Shown here one piece after another: positions 39,601 to 48,335 of a stretch of 64,000 bases of DNA. Origin of the DNA: Glandiceps talaboti (Eukaryota > Hemichordata > Enteropneusta > Spengelidae); the NCBI RefSeq assembly GCF_964340395.1, contig NC_135553.1:6728501-6792500 (forward strand), written 5' to 3'. The stretch's first letter is position 1; every line of letters begins with the position of its first letter. The position numbers were made by a program, and so were the translations under genes. Under the pieces are notes generated by a model. That model saw only the letters and a program-made list of their open reading frames with translations, had not been told where the DNA came from and ran no database searches.

Positions 39601-42600
39601 TCCCAGCAAACCAGGCAATCCAAATCCTCCCACCCCAACTGCCTGGGGTAGCAATCAAGTTAACAGTGCTTGGGGTACGCCAAGTACACCAACACAAACA
39701 AGTTCTTCAGGATGGGGTGCAAGTACTGCTACAAGCGCAAATACACCAACACCAACTAGTTCTACAGGATGGGGTGCAAACTCTGCTACTAATGCAAATA
39801 CAGCAACACCAACTAGTTCTACAGGATGGGGTGCAAGTACTGCTACAAGCGCAAATACAACAACACCAACTAGTTCTACAGGATGGGGTGCAAACTCTGC
39901 TACTAATGCAAATACACCAGCACAAAGTAGTTCTTCAGGATGGGGTGCAAGTACTGCTACTACAAGCGCAGTGAGTACAGAGAACTCCTGGGCAAAGACT
40001 GCCAGCAAGGGAATTGTGCAAGAGATTAAGAAGGATGAAACCTTGCCAAAATCAAAAATGGATGCAATTATTGAAGAAGCTATTAATTCTCACGATGGCT
40101 GGGGAAAAGTACCTGTTAAACAGAATGCTGCTTGGAACGTGGAACCAGAACCGTCCCCACCTCCTCCCAAGGTAGAATCCAATACTTGGGAACCTACTCC
40201 GGTACATGACAAAACAGGCACACAGGCCTGGGCTGCCAGCAAAAAGACTGAAAACAGTGGAAGTGCTTGGGGAAGTAAACCCAATGATAATAATGGTAGT
40301 CATGGTGGTCACAGTCATGGCCCAAACCACGGCCCAAATCATGGTCCAAATCATGGCCCAAATCATGGTCAAAATCACGGCCCAAATCACGGCCCAAATC
40401 ATGGTCAAAATCATGGCCAAAATCACGGCCAAAATCACGGCCAAAGTCACGGTCAAAATCATGGTCAAAATCATGGTCAAAGTCACAACAGTGCTTGGGG
40501 CAATGCTGAAACTGGAGAATGGAATAGTAGCAATCACTGGAACAGTGGAGAAAGCAGTCATGATGTGACAGGAACTGGCGTCTGGGCAAAGAATACCCCT
40601 AAACAAGAGAGCTCTAATTCCAGTAATTGGGGCAGTCAAAAGAGTACTAACCCTCCAGAAGATAGTGGCTGGAGAAGCAATAGCAGCAATACTCAGGCCG
40701 GAGCTGAAAATAACCAAAGTAAAATGAACAACAATAGTGGCTGGGGCAGCAATACTAATAGCGGTTGGGGTAACCCTAGCAGTACTCCAACCACCAGTGT
40801 TGATAGTGGTACAGGGGGATGGACCAACACTTCTACTTCAGGTAATACAGCAACAACCAGTTCATGGGGAAATACAGCTACCACTCCCACAACTCCTAAA
40901 ACACCTAGCCAAATCACAGGCAGTGGTTGGACCATGCCACATGAAGGAACAACCGAGATTGAAGCCACTGGCTGGGAAGAGCCTTCCCCACCTACAGCAC
41001 GTAAACAACCACAAGTGGATGATGGAACATCAGCCTGGGGTGACCCGAGTGAACATAATGCCAAGGCAGTCATGCAGTCCAACTGGACAAACCCACCTGC
41101 AAGTCCACATAACAGTACTATGCAACCACCACAACCCATAATGGGTGGCCCACCCAGTGGGCAAATGATGGGTGCTCCACCGTCTGGCCAAATGATGGCT
41201 CCCCCCTCTGGTAACCAGATGATGCCAGGACAGCAGCAGCCAATCCGCCCAGGGATGCCAACCTCCCAACCTAAACCAGATGATCATGGCAGTAGTAGTT
41301 TATGGGGATCAGGGCCACCCACCAACCAAAAGTTATCATCATGGGGTGAACCAGCCCCAACCAACAATAAAATCGATGATGGGACATCTGCCTGGAAAAC
41401 AACAGCACAGACTCAGAAATCATCAGTGTCTAGCTGGGGAGAACCTCAATCTGACATGTCATGGAATAGTGGTACTCAGAATAAGGAATCTATGCAAGAT
41501 GGATGGTCAGAGAACAATAACTCAGTGGGTAAGTCTACTCATTGTATGCATATGATTTACAATGATCAAACTTCAAAATACACTTTAGGGGCAAGTGTGC
41601 ATTTGTCTACTCAATCACAACGATGATGATGTTTAAAATGAAAATCACTTGTGGTACTTCCCTTATTATATTTACATCATCAGAAAGATTCATTAGGTTG
41701 ACCCCTGGTTGACATGCTAGGCATATTCTGTGCCTAAGAACATCACCTAACAATAGAGTTGCACTGCGAGAGAAGGCTGTTCATTTTATTTTTGGTTTGT
41801 TCTCTTCAAATTACTTGGCCTGGGTATATTATACATTTCGTACCTAATATCACCTATTCATGCCAATTCAGTATAGTGAGACATTCAGAGATGAATATCA
41901 CTAAGGAAATGGCATGAATGAAGAGGTGATATCAGTGAATAACCTCAACTCACGTGATAACCTAACTATGTGAGGATAGTTCTGACCCAACCCATGGTAA
42001 TGATATTTAAAATGATGACAGTTTCCAATTTTGATATTTGAAACATAGCATAAGATAATACAATGGCTGATAGAATGATAATATCTCACCGTAGAAGTGT
42101 CTGTTCTGTTCAATAACCGTTTGTGTCCCATATGGTAGTAATGGTTTTGTAAAGTTCATCACATAATGAGAAGTATTTCATATGACAAGAATGTATTGCA
42201 TTCAAATGTCAAAAATAACTTGTATGATAAATATTGACAAATATCCAAAGTGGGGGTTAATCTCCCTTCTACTTGAAGGGTATTTGTTTGTACACAAAAA
42301 ACTACAAGTTAGAAAAACAGGATTCAGTTATTTATGTTGACTACAAAACAAACACATTGAAATGAAATCAGTATCTACTGATTTGAAATATTTAGTCATG
42401 TTGTCAAGTATGAAGTAAGTACATTTCCAAACATTAAACTAATGTCGTGTTTCAATATTGTCATATTCAGGCAGTCACTGGGGTGAGGAAGATCCCTGGG
42501 AGAAAGGTTCACAGGATAGTGAATCGTCTCGTGGTAGTGGAGGCTGGATTAGGGTCAACCCTAAGGTAAGAAATTATAGACAAATATTTTATACTCAATG

Positions 42601-44339
42601 TTTACCGAAATATGTTGTCAAATGCGTCTGATCTTTATCTCCAATTGCAAAATATGTGTAACAGTGATCTCCAATTGTGACGTGTCTACTAGATATCTCC
42701 AATTGTGACGTGTCTTATAGTTATCTCCAATACTACTGTACACCTATTGATAAGTGAATGTTATTGCGGTTCACCACTTACATGACCTCTGTTTGACCCA
42801 CACCTGGGTGTTCCTAGAGGCATTTGAAAAAAGTTATTCAATCCAAGCAAGGAATTTAAACCTCATCAATATTTGAGCTCACACACCTGGTGCCAATAAA
42901 AATGCAAATCTTTGCAAATTGGAAGAGATAGCATGGCAACTAGGAGGACAATAGTTGGATGACATACTTACAATTCTATGTAAATATATTCAAAAAATGA
43001 CACCTACAATACTACTCCAGGGTTATGCAAAGGCCATGAAAATTGCCTATTTGAGTGTACAGTGGGTGGACGTCACATGTCTGACTAATATGTATGTTAT
43101 AACTTCAGTAATACAAATTCTGCAGTACTTGTCTAACTACTGTTGTATACTATTGAATAGAAAAACCACAAATGTCTGTGTTGACGCTGAGGGCAATATT
43201 GTTGAAACTTTACATCTGTGGCTTTGTACTTTACATGTACCTTTAACCTGCATGTAATTTCTTTGGTATCTGCTATTAGTATTACTACTTGTTTGATAGG
43301 ATGTATGAGGGCCTCACTGGAAAGAAGTCTCAAATGCATATGAGTATTGTAACACCCTATATTTTACAATGAAAGATCAAAAGACTTAGTTGATACTAGT
43401 ATTGTTTGACTTACCATGATTTTTTTTTTTGTTCAACCATAGGGTGCTAAACCTCCGCCACCCAAGGATCCTAAAACTGCTTGGATGAATAAGCAACTGA
43501 AACAACTCATGGATATGGGCTTCAAGAGAGAACTTGCTGAAAATGCATTAAGAAGCAGTAGTATGAGTGTTGAAGGGGCAGTAGGTATGTATTACATGGG
43601 ATATTTAGTATAACAAGAGTTATCAAATATACTGTTCTTTCACGGCGTATAATTTTTTCAGAGGAAAAGCATCATTGTGAGACTTTTATTCCAAACGTTA
43701 TTTCAGTCTTGAAGCTGTTGTAAAGATTAATGGATAACATGCATACATTGTCTCATTTCTGATGAGATAATCAAAATTGTTGAACAGAAATCTCTCTACC
43801 TCTGTGAGATTTAAAAAACAACAACTTCCAATTCAATGACAATAGAGAAGTTCATTATAGTCCTTCTTTTGGTCTCTATTTTCCTATTTTGGATGACTTA
43901 TGTTTTCATACATTTATGTATTTCAGAATTACTGGCTGTAGGATCCGAGGGCCATGATCCAACTAAGCAGTCATTGGAAGCCCTTGAACGTCATCGCAGG
44001 GAATCAGTACATTCATTACATTCTCTGCAACAAGGTTCTGAACCGACGACCCCGTCAACACCGTTGAACAAAGAAATGGAAAACTTGTCACTTGGTGACA
44101 ACCAAACTCAAGAGAATAAATCTTTCTTGCCAGTTGGCGATAATCAGCAATCAATTCCCTCTTCAATTGCTCTGTCTCCGTCCTCAACTCTTCCCAATCA
44201 TGTACAGCTGAATCAGCAGCAACTGCCTTTCAAACCAGGTGTCAATCAGGGTATGCTCTCCACCAGTATTGCCAATACCAGCATTTCCGGTCAGTTAAGT
44301 CAACAACAGCAACAGTTACAACAACGCCTGGCTACTTTA

Positions 44340-44370
<31 letters not shown>

Positions 44371-46807
44371 AGCAACAGGCCCAACAACTGCTGCAACAAC
44401 AACAACAACAGCAGCAGCAGCAGCAGCAGCAATCACAGCCAGGTATGAGGAATATGGTTCCCCCGTCACAACAGATGCTGCAACAACAACAACAAATGAT
44501 GATGCAGGTTCAACAACTGCTACAAGTCGCTGTGCAGGCAGGTCTGATCCAGCCTGCAATGCTACAGCAACAAGTCACACCTCAGCAGGTCATGATGGTC
44601 AACCAACTCTTCCAGATGCACATCAATTATCAGAAACTGCTTGCCCAACAACAGTTACTTCAACAGAATGCACAGGGTGGAAAACCGGGTATCAATATGC
44701 CGCCGCAGAGACAACAGGAGCTAGCCCTCAGGATTGCAAGGGTACAGCAACAAATCATTCAACAACAGAGGCAGCTCAACCAACAGCAACTGTTACAGCA
44801 ACAACAGCAGAAACAGAAAATGGAAAACTCTCTACCTGATGGTGGTTCTGGAGGACCTCCAATGAATGCTGGTGGTGATATGAATCAAGAGCTAGGGCCA
44901 AAGGAGTCGCGACTACAGCAGTTCTTCAACAAACAGTCCAATAAACCGTCTGATATATTTGGTAGTCAGTTTCGAAGTGAGCCTCAAGAGACACCACCAC
45001 CCATCCATAACAGTCAGTCTATGCCATCTCTCAGTGATCGTTGGTCCAGCAGTAACTCACCAGGACCACTAGACAACCAGTTACCAACTCCGCCAGATGG
45101 TGGATCTTCTGACTGGCCAACCACACCCACATCGAACATCCCTATAAGTAACGTCCCAAGTGACCTCCCACCAGAATTCAAGCCAGGTGTGCCGTGGAAG
45201 TACCAAACAAAAGATGTGGAGAATGATCCCAATGCCACTCCAGGAAGTGTATCCCAGTCCATTCTCTCTATTGGCCTGGGAAGTACTCTTGGATCCAACT
45301 TGCCAATGACTAGGAACGCATCGCGTGAAGACTTAACTCAACGTGAAAACGAGATCCGTGGCCTTTTGACCAAACCAATGGTGCCACCGTCATCTACAAG
45401 TGTGCCCGGACCCGGTCCACCAACCAGTTCCTGGTCAGCCCCACCATATCCTAGCAGCAATAAGCCAAAATCTGCCTGGTCCTCATCTTATCCAGAGAAT
45501 TACAATCCAAGTTACCCACCCACAACCCTGACAGCAGCATTGTGGAATGTGCCATTGAAATCAACCAATGCCCCATCACGTCCACCTCCTGGTCTGACCA
45601 CCCAACCCAAGTCATCTTGGAATCAAACTGGAGGCCTGAATCGCAGTGTCAGCTGGGACACATCAACTACTGCATCGACTACCAGAGCCAGCAGTACATT
45701 CCCATCAGGTGAGCAGAGTGAAGGTACATATGAAGTCATATTGTATATATGTTGCTTGATGTGAAGTCACTATGTACAGTACATTTATCACTTCACTTTA
45801 TCACATCATAACATGGAAGCACGCATGGTTTCATTCGTTTCAAAAAATGAAATTATATCAGTAAGTGTTTGGTATACACTCTAACAATTGTATGATTAAC
45901 TCCATCTCAATGAACATACTGACATTATGTTTGAAAAAAAAACTAATAGCCATTCATGCTTCCAGGCTTACAATTTATCTTCTATGTTCGTGTGTGTTTT
46001 TGTTTGAATTAATCTTTTAACAATGGGGATAGGAGTATAGAGTGATGGAAGGAAAAGTCCAGACAGGCTTAATTCTGCCTTTAGTACACTGTATTGGTTA
46101 CAGCTATCAACTTAGAAATACATATATGGATTTTGGGTGATGAAATAGTACCTTGACACTAATTCAAGTTTGAAATTGTGTAAAGAACCCCTACTACACT
46201 AGATATGTGTTCAGCCATTTCAGGGGATTTCCTGCAATGGTTTATGGGAAAACTTTTGCTGATGACATCATATTTACAACAGTCTGTTTGTTGTAGATGA
46301 TAGCAGAAATCAATACAAGGGTACTAAAGGCAGAAATAGGTCTGATTGGACTTTATTCAAGAGTGAAAATTTTAGCAAGTTTACCACACTTGTCAGTTAG
46401 ATATGGTGAAACTAACTTTCCAAGTGACAGAATCACTTGTGACTACTGATAGCTTTAATTCCCATTTCATCTTAGAATACAGAAATGAAAGTGAAATATT
46501 TTGATTATTGTCTCACATTGTATGACAGGGTGATGGCCATAACAAAATTCTGTCTTATTTTCTGTCTTTCTGTTGATGAATTATTTCACAATTTATGCAG
46601 TATGATAAAAAACATGGAACAGTGTTTAATTGTTGATGCTGTGACACACTTTAGTGTTCATCATCTAGACATTAGTATTTTAACTTATGAACAAACTAGG
46701 GAAGATTGTCACAATTTATGAAGCAGATATTAAAAGAGAAAATGGCAGATAATAAGATGTATTAAGTAATTGTATAATACCATAAAATAAAATAGACCAG
46801 AAAAAGG

Positions 46808-46860
<53 letters not shown>

Positions 46861-48335
46861 GATTGATCAGAAGGAATGATCAGATAATTGTACAAAAGTC
46901 AGAGTTCTAGTTCAAATGGTAACCTCACATAGATTCAACAACCATGGTTTTGTCAAAAATTGTCAATATTTTTACCCAGAATGCAATGTAACATTCTATA
47001 ATTGGCTCCCGTCGTATATGCTATAAGTGATGTTTTACAGTGTGAGAATCAACTGTCATGCTTCAAGAAGTGAAAGTTCTGACAACTAAATTTGTTGTCA
47101 TGTTGTTATTGCAGGCTATTCAGGAGGATCTGGTTGGGGAAGTGAACAAGTCCAGGATGCACCTTCTAATTGGTTGGTGCTCAGAAATCTCACTCCACAG
47201 GTAAGAATCTTAGTTGTTCACTTAAGAGGTTACTTGGGGAAAGGGTAAGACGAGGGTAGGGATACCAAAAACCTTGAATTGTGTCAACAAATGGAGCCTG
47301 AACAATAAAGAAGAAAGGAAACAAGACTGTAATACTAATAGTAAAGAATGGTTTGAGGACAAGAAATAAACAGGAGATTTTAATTGTAGAATGTTGTAGA
47401 CAGAAAGGACTTGTATTTGACTAGGCTAAAAAAATATTGTAGTCCCACAAAAACATCCCTAAGATACAAGTTTGAAAATTGATTGTAACATTGGGCAGTC
47501 TTGCAAAATTTAACAATTATGTTTTGTGAAGGCCATGCAATTAAACTTATTGCAAAGTGTAGATACAGTGTTTTGTTGACTTCACTGGGGTTGGATTTGT
47601 TTTTCACCAATTTACTTTGCTGGTCCTGTACAAGGAGATCCCTGAATGTGACGTTACTCCGCAGTTGATATGTGCATGTGGCTGATAACTGCATGACACT
47701 TCTAATATCATCTGAAACATTGTCGGCAGTCTGTATGCAACTTTCAGTATATGTTGTATATCTTTGGGGACTGACCTTGTACCATATATGGTGTTTTGTA
47801 TCTAAGATTTGTTGCTACCATGTCTGTTTTTCTTCAGATTGATGGATCCACCTTGCAAACACTGTGCAAACAGCATGGACCTCTGCATACATTCCACCTC
47901 AACTTAAACCAGGGACAAGCACTGATACAGTACAGCACACGAGAAGAAGCTGCCAAAGCACAGAAGGCTCTACATATGTGTGTACTCGGCAATACCACCA
48001 TCATGGCAGAGTTTGCCTCACCAGAAGTTGCTCGGATGTTTGAACGCAACAATCAGACTAGCGGGTGGCCACAGTCCCTGGGGAGTGGTAGTAACAAGTA
48101 CAATAGTGGTGGTATGTCTACTTTTGGAAATAAAGAGTCTCTGGGAAGTCAATCATGGAATGGGTCTTCCAACACTATCAATCTGCCTAGCATGCCTGGA
48201 AATCAACTCTGGTCCATGCAAGCTACCCCAACCTCCACCACATCATGGGGAAGCAGTGGAGACTCCACACACGTGTCAAGCCCCACCTCCATGAATTTCC
48301 TACCAGAGAATCTGTTAGGGGAGAACTCTGTGTAA
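12610..48335 (+). CDS. TNRC6: TNRC6 / GW182 (trinucleotide repeat-containing 6), 18 visible exons
   Basis: Scaffold of microRNA silencing: it binds Argonaute through tryptophans and recruits PABPC and deadenylases in the cytoplasm (family knowledge). Eighteen exons with GT/AG borders join with every phase matching, giving 6,831 nt including the stop, that is 2,276 visible residues. Domains in visible-residue numbering: acidic segment and charged coiled coil about 1-290; PREVPPRF at about 310; GW-rich region about 350-1,440 with Argonaute motifs GWGKVPVKQNAAW (about 933) and ATGWEEPSP/DDGTSAWGDP (about 1,222); UBA about 1,452-1,495; poly-Q about 1,613-1,660; PAM2 PPEFKPGVPWK about 1,900; RRM about 2,101-2,180. 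The protein is longer than the roughly 1,700-1,960 residues of vertebrate paralogues, mainly through the N-terminus and internal repeats. The start codon is not identified. Identity is certain from exon 36310 onward; membership of the first exons rests on phase and splice signals. Confidence 0.95.
13566..13799. repeat. Tandem duplication, unit 117 bp, two copies
   Basis: GGTTGATTTCATATCATTTG starts at 13566 and again at 13683; the copies differ by only a few bases and a 3-bp length change in the ATC run. Recent duplication in the intron. Confidence 0.9.
15176..15375. repeat. Nested local duplications
   Basis: A 31-bp unit beginning AGGATTCTAGAAGTATCTG is perfectly tandem (15314-15344 and 15345-15375). 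Just upstream, AACATTGCCAATAGCATGG near 15178 recurs as AACATTGCCAATAGTATGC near 15290 together with a CACATACAGACACCAGACAC-like stretch, showing a second duplication of about 112 bp. Confidence 0.85.
16091..16265 (-). repeat. Dispersed repeat, copy 2 (minus strand)
   Basis: On the minus strand it reads ATTGCATAGTAGGGATTTCC, TATAATAAATTGCATCATC, AGATCATTTATATTAAG, CAATTGCAAGTGAT, and ends CAGCTTGTGCCCCTTAAT, collinear with the copy at 38400-38652. Lies in the TNRC6 intron. Confidence 0.8.
17500..18250 (+). promoter_or_regulatory. CpG-enriched segment, candidate internal promoter
   Basis: CpG dinucleotides, rare elsewhere in these introns, are frequent here (for example CCCGTATCACGTAG, TACGTACGCAG, ATCGTCGCC, TTACCGGTC). 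An ATG at 17644 begins MSFTSD and meets a perfect donor gtgagt at 17664, as in a first exon. Its phase 2 does not fit the next known exon at 27522, so the exon may be noncoding or the match may be chance. Direction and use are unproven. Confidence 0.3.
18750..19110. repeat. Degenerate short tandem repeat, core GTCACAGAATGACAG
   Basis: The phrases CAGTTTTGTGTTACTG and TCACAGAATGACAG alternate eight or more times with decay. CTGT...ACAG pairs make small dyads. No coding sense. Confidence 0.75.
24729..24830. repeat. Tandem duplication, unit 55 bp
   Basis: TTTTTAATTTTCTGTTAACC begins at 24729 and 24784; 47 bp are identical in both copies (to GAGATGAGATAA). Confidence 0.92.
27522..27553 (+). CDS. 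TNRC6: TNRC6 visible exon 2 (32 nt)
   Basis: A very short exon between a long T-tract acceptor ending ttgtag and the donor gtaaga. It encodes (D)NDYKDLDSDQ, an acidic stretch continuing the preceding exon. Phase 1 in, phase 0 out, as needed by both neighbours. Confidence 0.6.
27800..28141. repeat. Diverged tandem duplication, about 185-bp unit, two copies
   Basis: Shared phrases in order: ATAAATTCATA / TAAATTCATATG, GCTTCAAAAAG / CCTCAAAAAG, CATTTTGAAAAA-type, GTGCTATA, TAGAATGA(A/C)GCCAAAA, TAACATT, TTTCCCCTTTACC. The second copy begins near 27988. Lies in TNRC6 visible intron 2. Confidence 0.85.
28654..28699 (+). CDS. TNRC6: TNRC6 visible exon 3 (46 nt)
   Basis: Strong polypyrimidine tract and acceptor cttgtag, donor gtaagg. 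Encodes VFFKLFEDVLLCKKS, phase 0 in and phase 1 out. The hydrophobic pattern suggests a helix of a folded segment, but I recognise no named domain. Confidence 0.65.
28962..29072. repeat. 28-bp minisatellite, four copies
   Basis: ACATGTTGTACCATTCAACT plus TGACTTAG repeated four times; the first copy has an extra AC, and the last diverges at its end. Each unit holds TACATGTTGTAC-like dyads. Intronic. Confidence 0.93.
29582..29715 (+). CDS. TNRC6: TNRC6 visible exon 4, acidic segment
   Basis: Acceptor gttgcag, donor gtttgt. It encodes DIGVFVFFAAGQK, then MSMYIDDEEEEDAGEKEF and SFVQIIK. Phase 1 in, phase 0 out. The EEEE-rich core is codon-diverse (GAA/GAG), as expected for real coding sequence. 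The in-frame ATGs at about 29637 and 29643 are possible start codons if a promoter inside the first large intron is used. A near copy of the acceptor and first codons lies 55 bp upstream. Confidence 0.75.
30011..30127 (+). CDS. TNRC6: TNRC6 visible exon 5
   Basis: Acceptor catgtag, donor gtgagt, 117 nt, phase 0 on both sides. Encodes a hydrophilic, probably helical stretch (KGKPVPEKFTDDKLARL, then REVLIQEREALKLDKVKK) leading into the charged coiled-coil exons. Confidence 0.8.
30128..32304 (+). other. TNRC6: TNRC6 intron, nothing further recognised
   Basis: AT-rich, with a G-rich run of the G-quadruplex type at 31684-31710 followed by a short (GT)n at 31748-31764. A 114-codon open frame at 30598-30942 has no splice or domain support. 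Confidence 0.5.
32305..32349 (+). CDS. TNRC6: TNRC6 visible exon 6 (45 nt, tandem acceptor)
   Basis: Encodes QSGKKSKQQSVPVSK, phase 0 on both sides, donor gtaata. The acceptor reads acagcag, so splicing at either AG keeps the frame and includes or drops one glutamine. Confidence 0.75.
32800..32928 (+). CDS. TNRC6: TNRC6 visible exon 7, charged coiled coil
   Basis: Acceptor catacag, donor gtaagg, 129 nt, phase 0 both sides. Encodes a Lys/Glu/Arg-rich helix starting PKQKSKKQLKAEQRRREK. It corresponds in position and composition to the Lys-rich start of vertebrate TNRC6A (family knowledge), but is much longer with the following exons. Confidence 0.85.
33819..33895 (+). CDS. TNRC6: TNRC6 visible exon 8, charged coiled coil
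   Basis: Acceptor ttgacag, donor gtatgt, 77 nt, phase 0 in and phase 2 out. Encodes AEQEKLKRLEEERQKQLE and continues the single alpha-helix or coiled-coil pattern. Confidence 0.85.
34718..34898 (+). CDS. TNRC6: TNRC6 visible exon 9, charged coiled coil
   Basis: Acceptor actacag, donor gtgact, 181 nt, phase 2 in and phase 0 out. Encodes EAELKAQKEAEEKKRIEI, then ERRKQIELKRKEKEKLKKE. Alternating E and K at i/i+4 spacing suggests a stable single alpha-helix. Confidence 0.85.
34999..35027 (+). repeat. Homopolymer pair: C-run followed by A-run
   Basis: About 16 C then about 12 A, continuing into AGAAAG units. Likely slippage-prone; sequence length here may also be assembly-sensitive. Confidence 0.85.
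35479..35500 (+). CDS. TNRC6: TNRC6 visible exon 10, 22-nt microexon
   Basis: Acceptor ccctctcag after a long pyrimidine tract, donor gtaagt. Encodes only LAEQKAK plus one base. It joins phase 0 to phase 1 correctly. It cannot be skipped without shifting the frame, because the next exon needs phase 1. Confidence 0.75.
36310..36501 (+). CDS. TNRC6: TNRC6 visible exon 11: PREVPPRF signature
   Basis: Acceptor ttacagcag (tandem NAGNAG; both choices stay in frame), donor gtaagg. Encodes AEAEQAKVQAAKRQQQQ, a short Q-run, then SRYPREVPPRFQQQAKNQLK. The PREVPPRF block is the conserved N-terminal hallmark of vertebrate TNRC6A/B, which ties the preceding coiled-coil exons to this gene. Confidence 0.95.
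37137..38234 (+). CDS. TNRC6: TNRC6 visible exon 12: first part of GW region
   Basis: About 366 residues, phase 1 in and phase 1 out, donor gtaaaa. Rich in Ser, Asn, Gly and Thr with scattered tryptophans (MWNDNGAWNQ, DWSATSSSGSSTWGA, GWGAIGSS, GGPWTAVVGGRG, GWGLSSER). This is the low-complexity GW-type Argonaute-binding region expected of the family, where tryptophans dock in pockets of the Argonaute PIWI domain. Confidence 0.95.
38235..39437 (+). other. TNRC6: TNRC6 intron between the two GW-rich exons
   Basis: Contains a dispersed repeat copy (38400-38652) and nothing else recognised. A short inverted, CG-bearing stretch near 39060-39190 includes GCATAGTATATAGGATGCGC and an earlier similar phrase. 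Confidence 0.6.
38400..38652 (+). repeat. Dispersed repeat, copy 3
   Basis: Most complete copy: starts near TTGGCATTGTTAGAACAG, then TTGCATAGTAGGGATTTCATC, TACCTGGTTTAAGTTCAGTC, TATGCTTCAGTAAGTAG, TAAATATGCAGTAAAAAATA, and ends CAGCTTAATTGTGCCCCTTT. No evident terminal inverted repeat, poly-A tail or Pol III box. Confidence 0.8.
39438..41528 (+). CDS. TNRC6: TNRC6 visible exon 13: main GW-rich Argonaute-binding exon
   Basis: About 697 residues, acceptor cttcctcag, donor gtaagt, phase 1 both ends. I count about 37 tryptophans, mostly GW, WG or W next to small or acidic residues. It begins with five 19-residue GW repeats (39701-39985). GWGKVPVKQNAAW follows near 40099, then a His-Gly-Pro/Gln-Asn repeat (40301-40487). 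GWEEPSPP and DDGTSAWGDPSEHN (40966-41060) match the second conserved Argonaute motif. The Pro/Met-rich stretch near 41140-41280 is less GW-rich. The end SMQDGW matches the vertebrate order. Confidence 0.97.
39701..39985 (+). repeat. TNRC6: In-frame 57-bp (19-residue) GW repeat inside TNRC6
   Basis: Five units begin SS(S/T)GWGA. Units 1, 3 and 5 have the form ASTAT(S/T), units 2 and 4 ANSATNANT, so the array looks like a duplicated 114-bp dimer. Each unit carries one GWG, increasing the number of possible Argonaute contacts. Confidence 0.95.
40301..40487 (+). repeat. TNRC6: In-frame 12-bp repeat coding His-Gly-(Pro/Gln)-(Asn/Ser)
   Basis: About 14 units of HGPN, HGQN or HGQS after a GGHS lead-in. 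Codons alternate CAT/CAC and GGT/GGC while the residues stay the same, so the repeat is not brand new. It replaces GW motifs over about 60 residues. Confidence 0.95.
42471..42565 (+). CDS. TNRC6: TNRC6 visible exon 14
   Basis: Acceptor atattcag, donor gtaaga, phase 1 in and phase 0 out. Encodes GSHWGEEDPWEKGSQDSE and GGWIRVNPK, an acidic tryptophan-bearing linker between the GW region and the UBA domain. Confidence 0.92.
42635..42735. repeat. Short tandem repeat, ATCTCCAATTGTGACGTGTC
   Basis: Two close copies and two partial ones (ATCTCCAATTGCAAAATATG, ATCTCCAATACTACTG) in a TNRC6 intron. Each complete unit contains TGACGTG, a CRE-like hexamer; this may be chance. Confidence 0.8.
43443..43584 (+). 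CDS. TNRC6: TNRC6 visible exon 15: UBA domain
   Basis: Encodes TAWMNKQLKQLMDMGFKR then ELAENALRSSSMSVEGAV, the three-helix UBA-like domain with its MGF loop, found at this place in TNRC6 proteins. Phase 0 in, phase 1 out; the last helix finishes in the next exon (ELLAV). Family knowledge suggests a structural or P-body role; ubiquitin binding is not established here. Confidence 0.95.
43927..45708 (+). CDS. TNRC6: TNRC6 visible exon 16: Q-rich region and PAM2
   Basis: About 594 residues. After the UBA end comes a Gln-rich stretch with mixed CAG/CAA codons (44299-44440), then MVNQLFQMHINYQKLLAQQQ, the counterpart of the vertebrate MLNQLYQLQLAYQ segment. PPEFKPGVPWKYQ with downstream DPNATPGSV (about 45160-45270) is the PAM2 motif, which binds the MLLE domain of poly(A)-binding protein. 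The silencing region follows with LWNVPLKST and APSRPPPGLT, both conserved in the family. The frame stays open 56 nt past the donor gtgagc, so intron retention would give a truncated protein without the RRM. Confidence 0.95.
44299..44440 (+). repeat. TNRC6: Poly-glutamine tract (mixed CAG/CAA) in TNRC6
   Basis: Two long Gln runs separated by AQQLL and ended by SQPGMRN. Mixed CAA and CAG codons reduce slippage. The position corresponds to the Q-rich region that gives the family its name. Confidence 0.93.
45709..47114 (+). other. TNRC6: TNRC6 intron before the RRM exons
   Basis: No gene recognised. Holds a CA dinucleotide run at 46811-46859. Confidence 0.6.
46811..46859. repeat. (CA)n microsatellite
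   Basis: About 24 uninterrupted CA units. Confidence 0.97.
47115..47200 (+). CDS. TNRC6: TNRC6 visible exon 17: start of RRM
   Basis: Acceptor attgcag, donor gtaaga, phase 1 in, phase 0 out. Encodes GYSGGSGWGSEQVQ and then NWLVLRNLTPQ, the first strand of the RRM, nearly identical to the vertebrate proteins. Confidence 0.95.
47838..48335 (+). CDS. TNRC6: TNRC6 last exon: RRM and C-terminal silencing tail
   Basis: Acceptor tcttcag. Starts IDGSTLQTLCKQHGPLHTF, continues through EEAAKAQKALHMCVLGNTT and IMAEFAS (the rest of the RRM), then a Ser/Asn/Trp-rich tail (GWPQSLGSG, SQSWNGSS, NQLWSMQ, SWGSSGDS). It ends NLLGENSV with stop TAA, close to the LLSGES-type ends of vertebrate TNRC6. The tail tryptophans are in the CCR4-NOT recruiting part of the silencing domain (family knowledge). 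Confidence 0.96.
   Translation: MDGSTLQTLCKQHGPLHTFHLNLNQGQALIQYSTREEAAKAQKALHMCVLGNTTIMAEFASPEVARMFERNNQTSGWPQSLGSGSNKYNSGGMSTFGNKESLGSQSWNGSSNTINLPSMPGNQLWSMQATPTSTTSWGSSGDSTHVSSPTSMNFLPENLLGENSV

Noticed and set aside
40052-40717. 221-codon open frame antisense to the GW-rich exon, and other antisense frames in 39600-41300
   Set aside because: Shadows of the repetitive TNRC6 coding sequence; the sense frame is certain.
44332-44559. Antisense poly-Ala/Val frame
   Set aside because: Shadow of the poly-Q tract.
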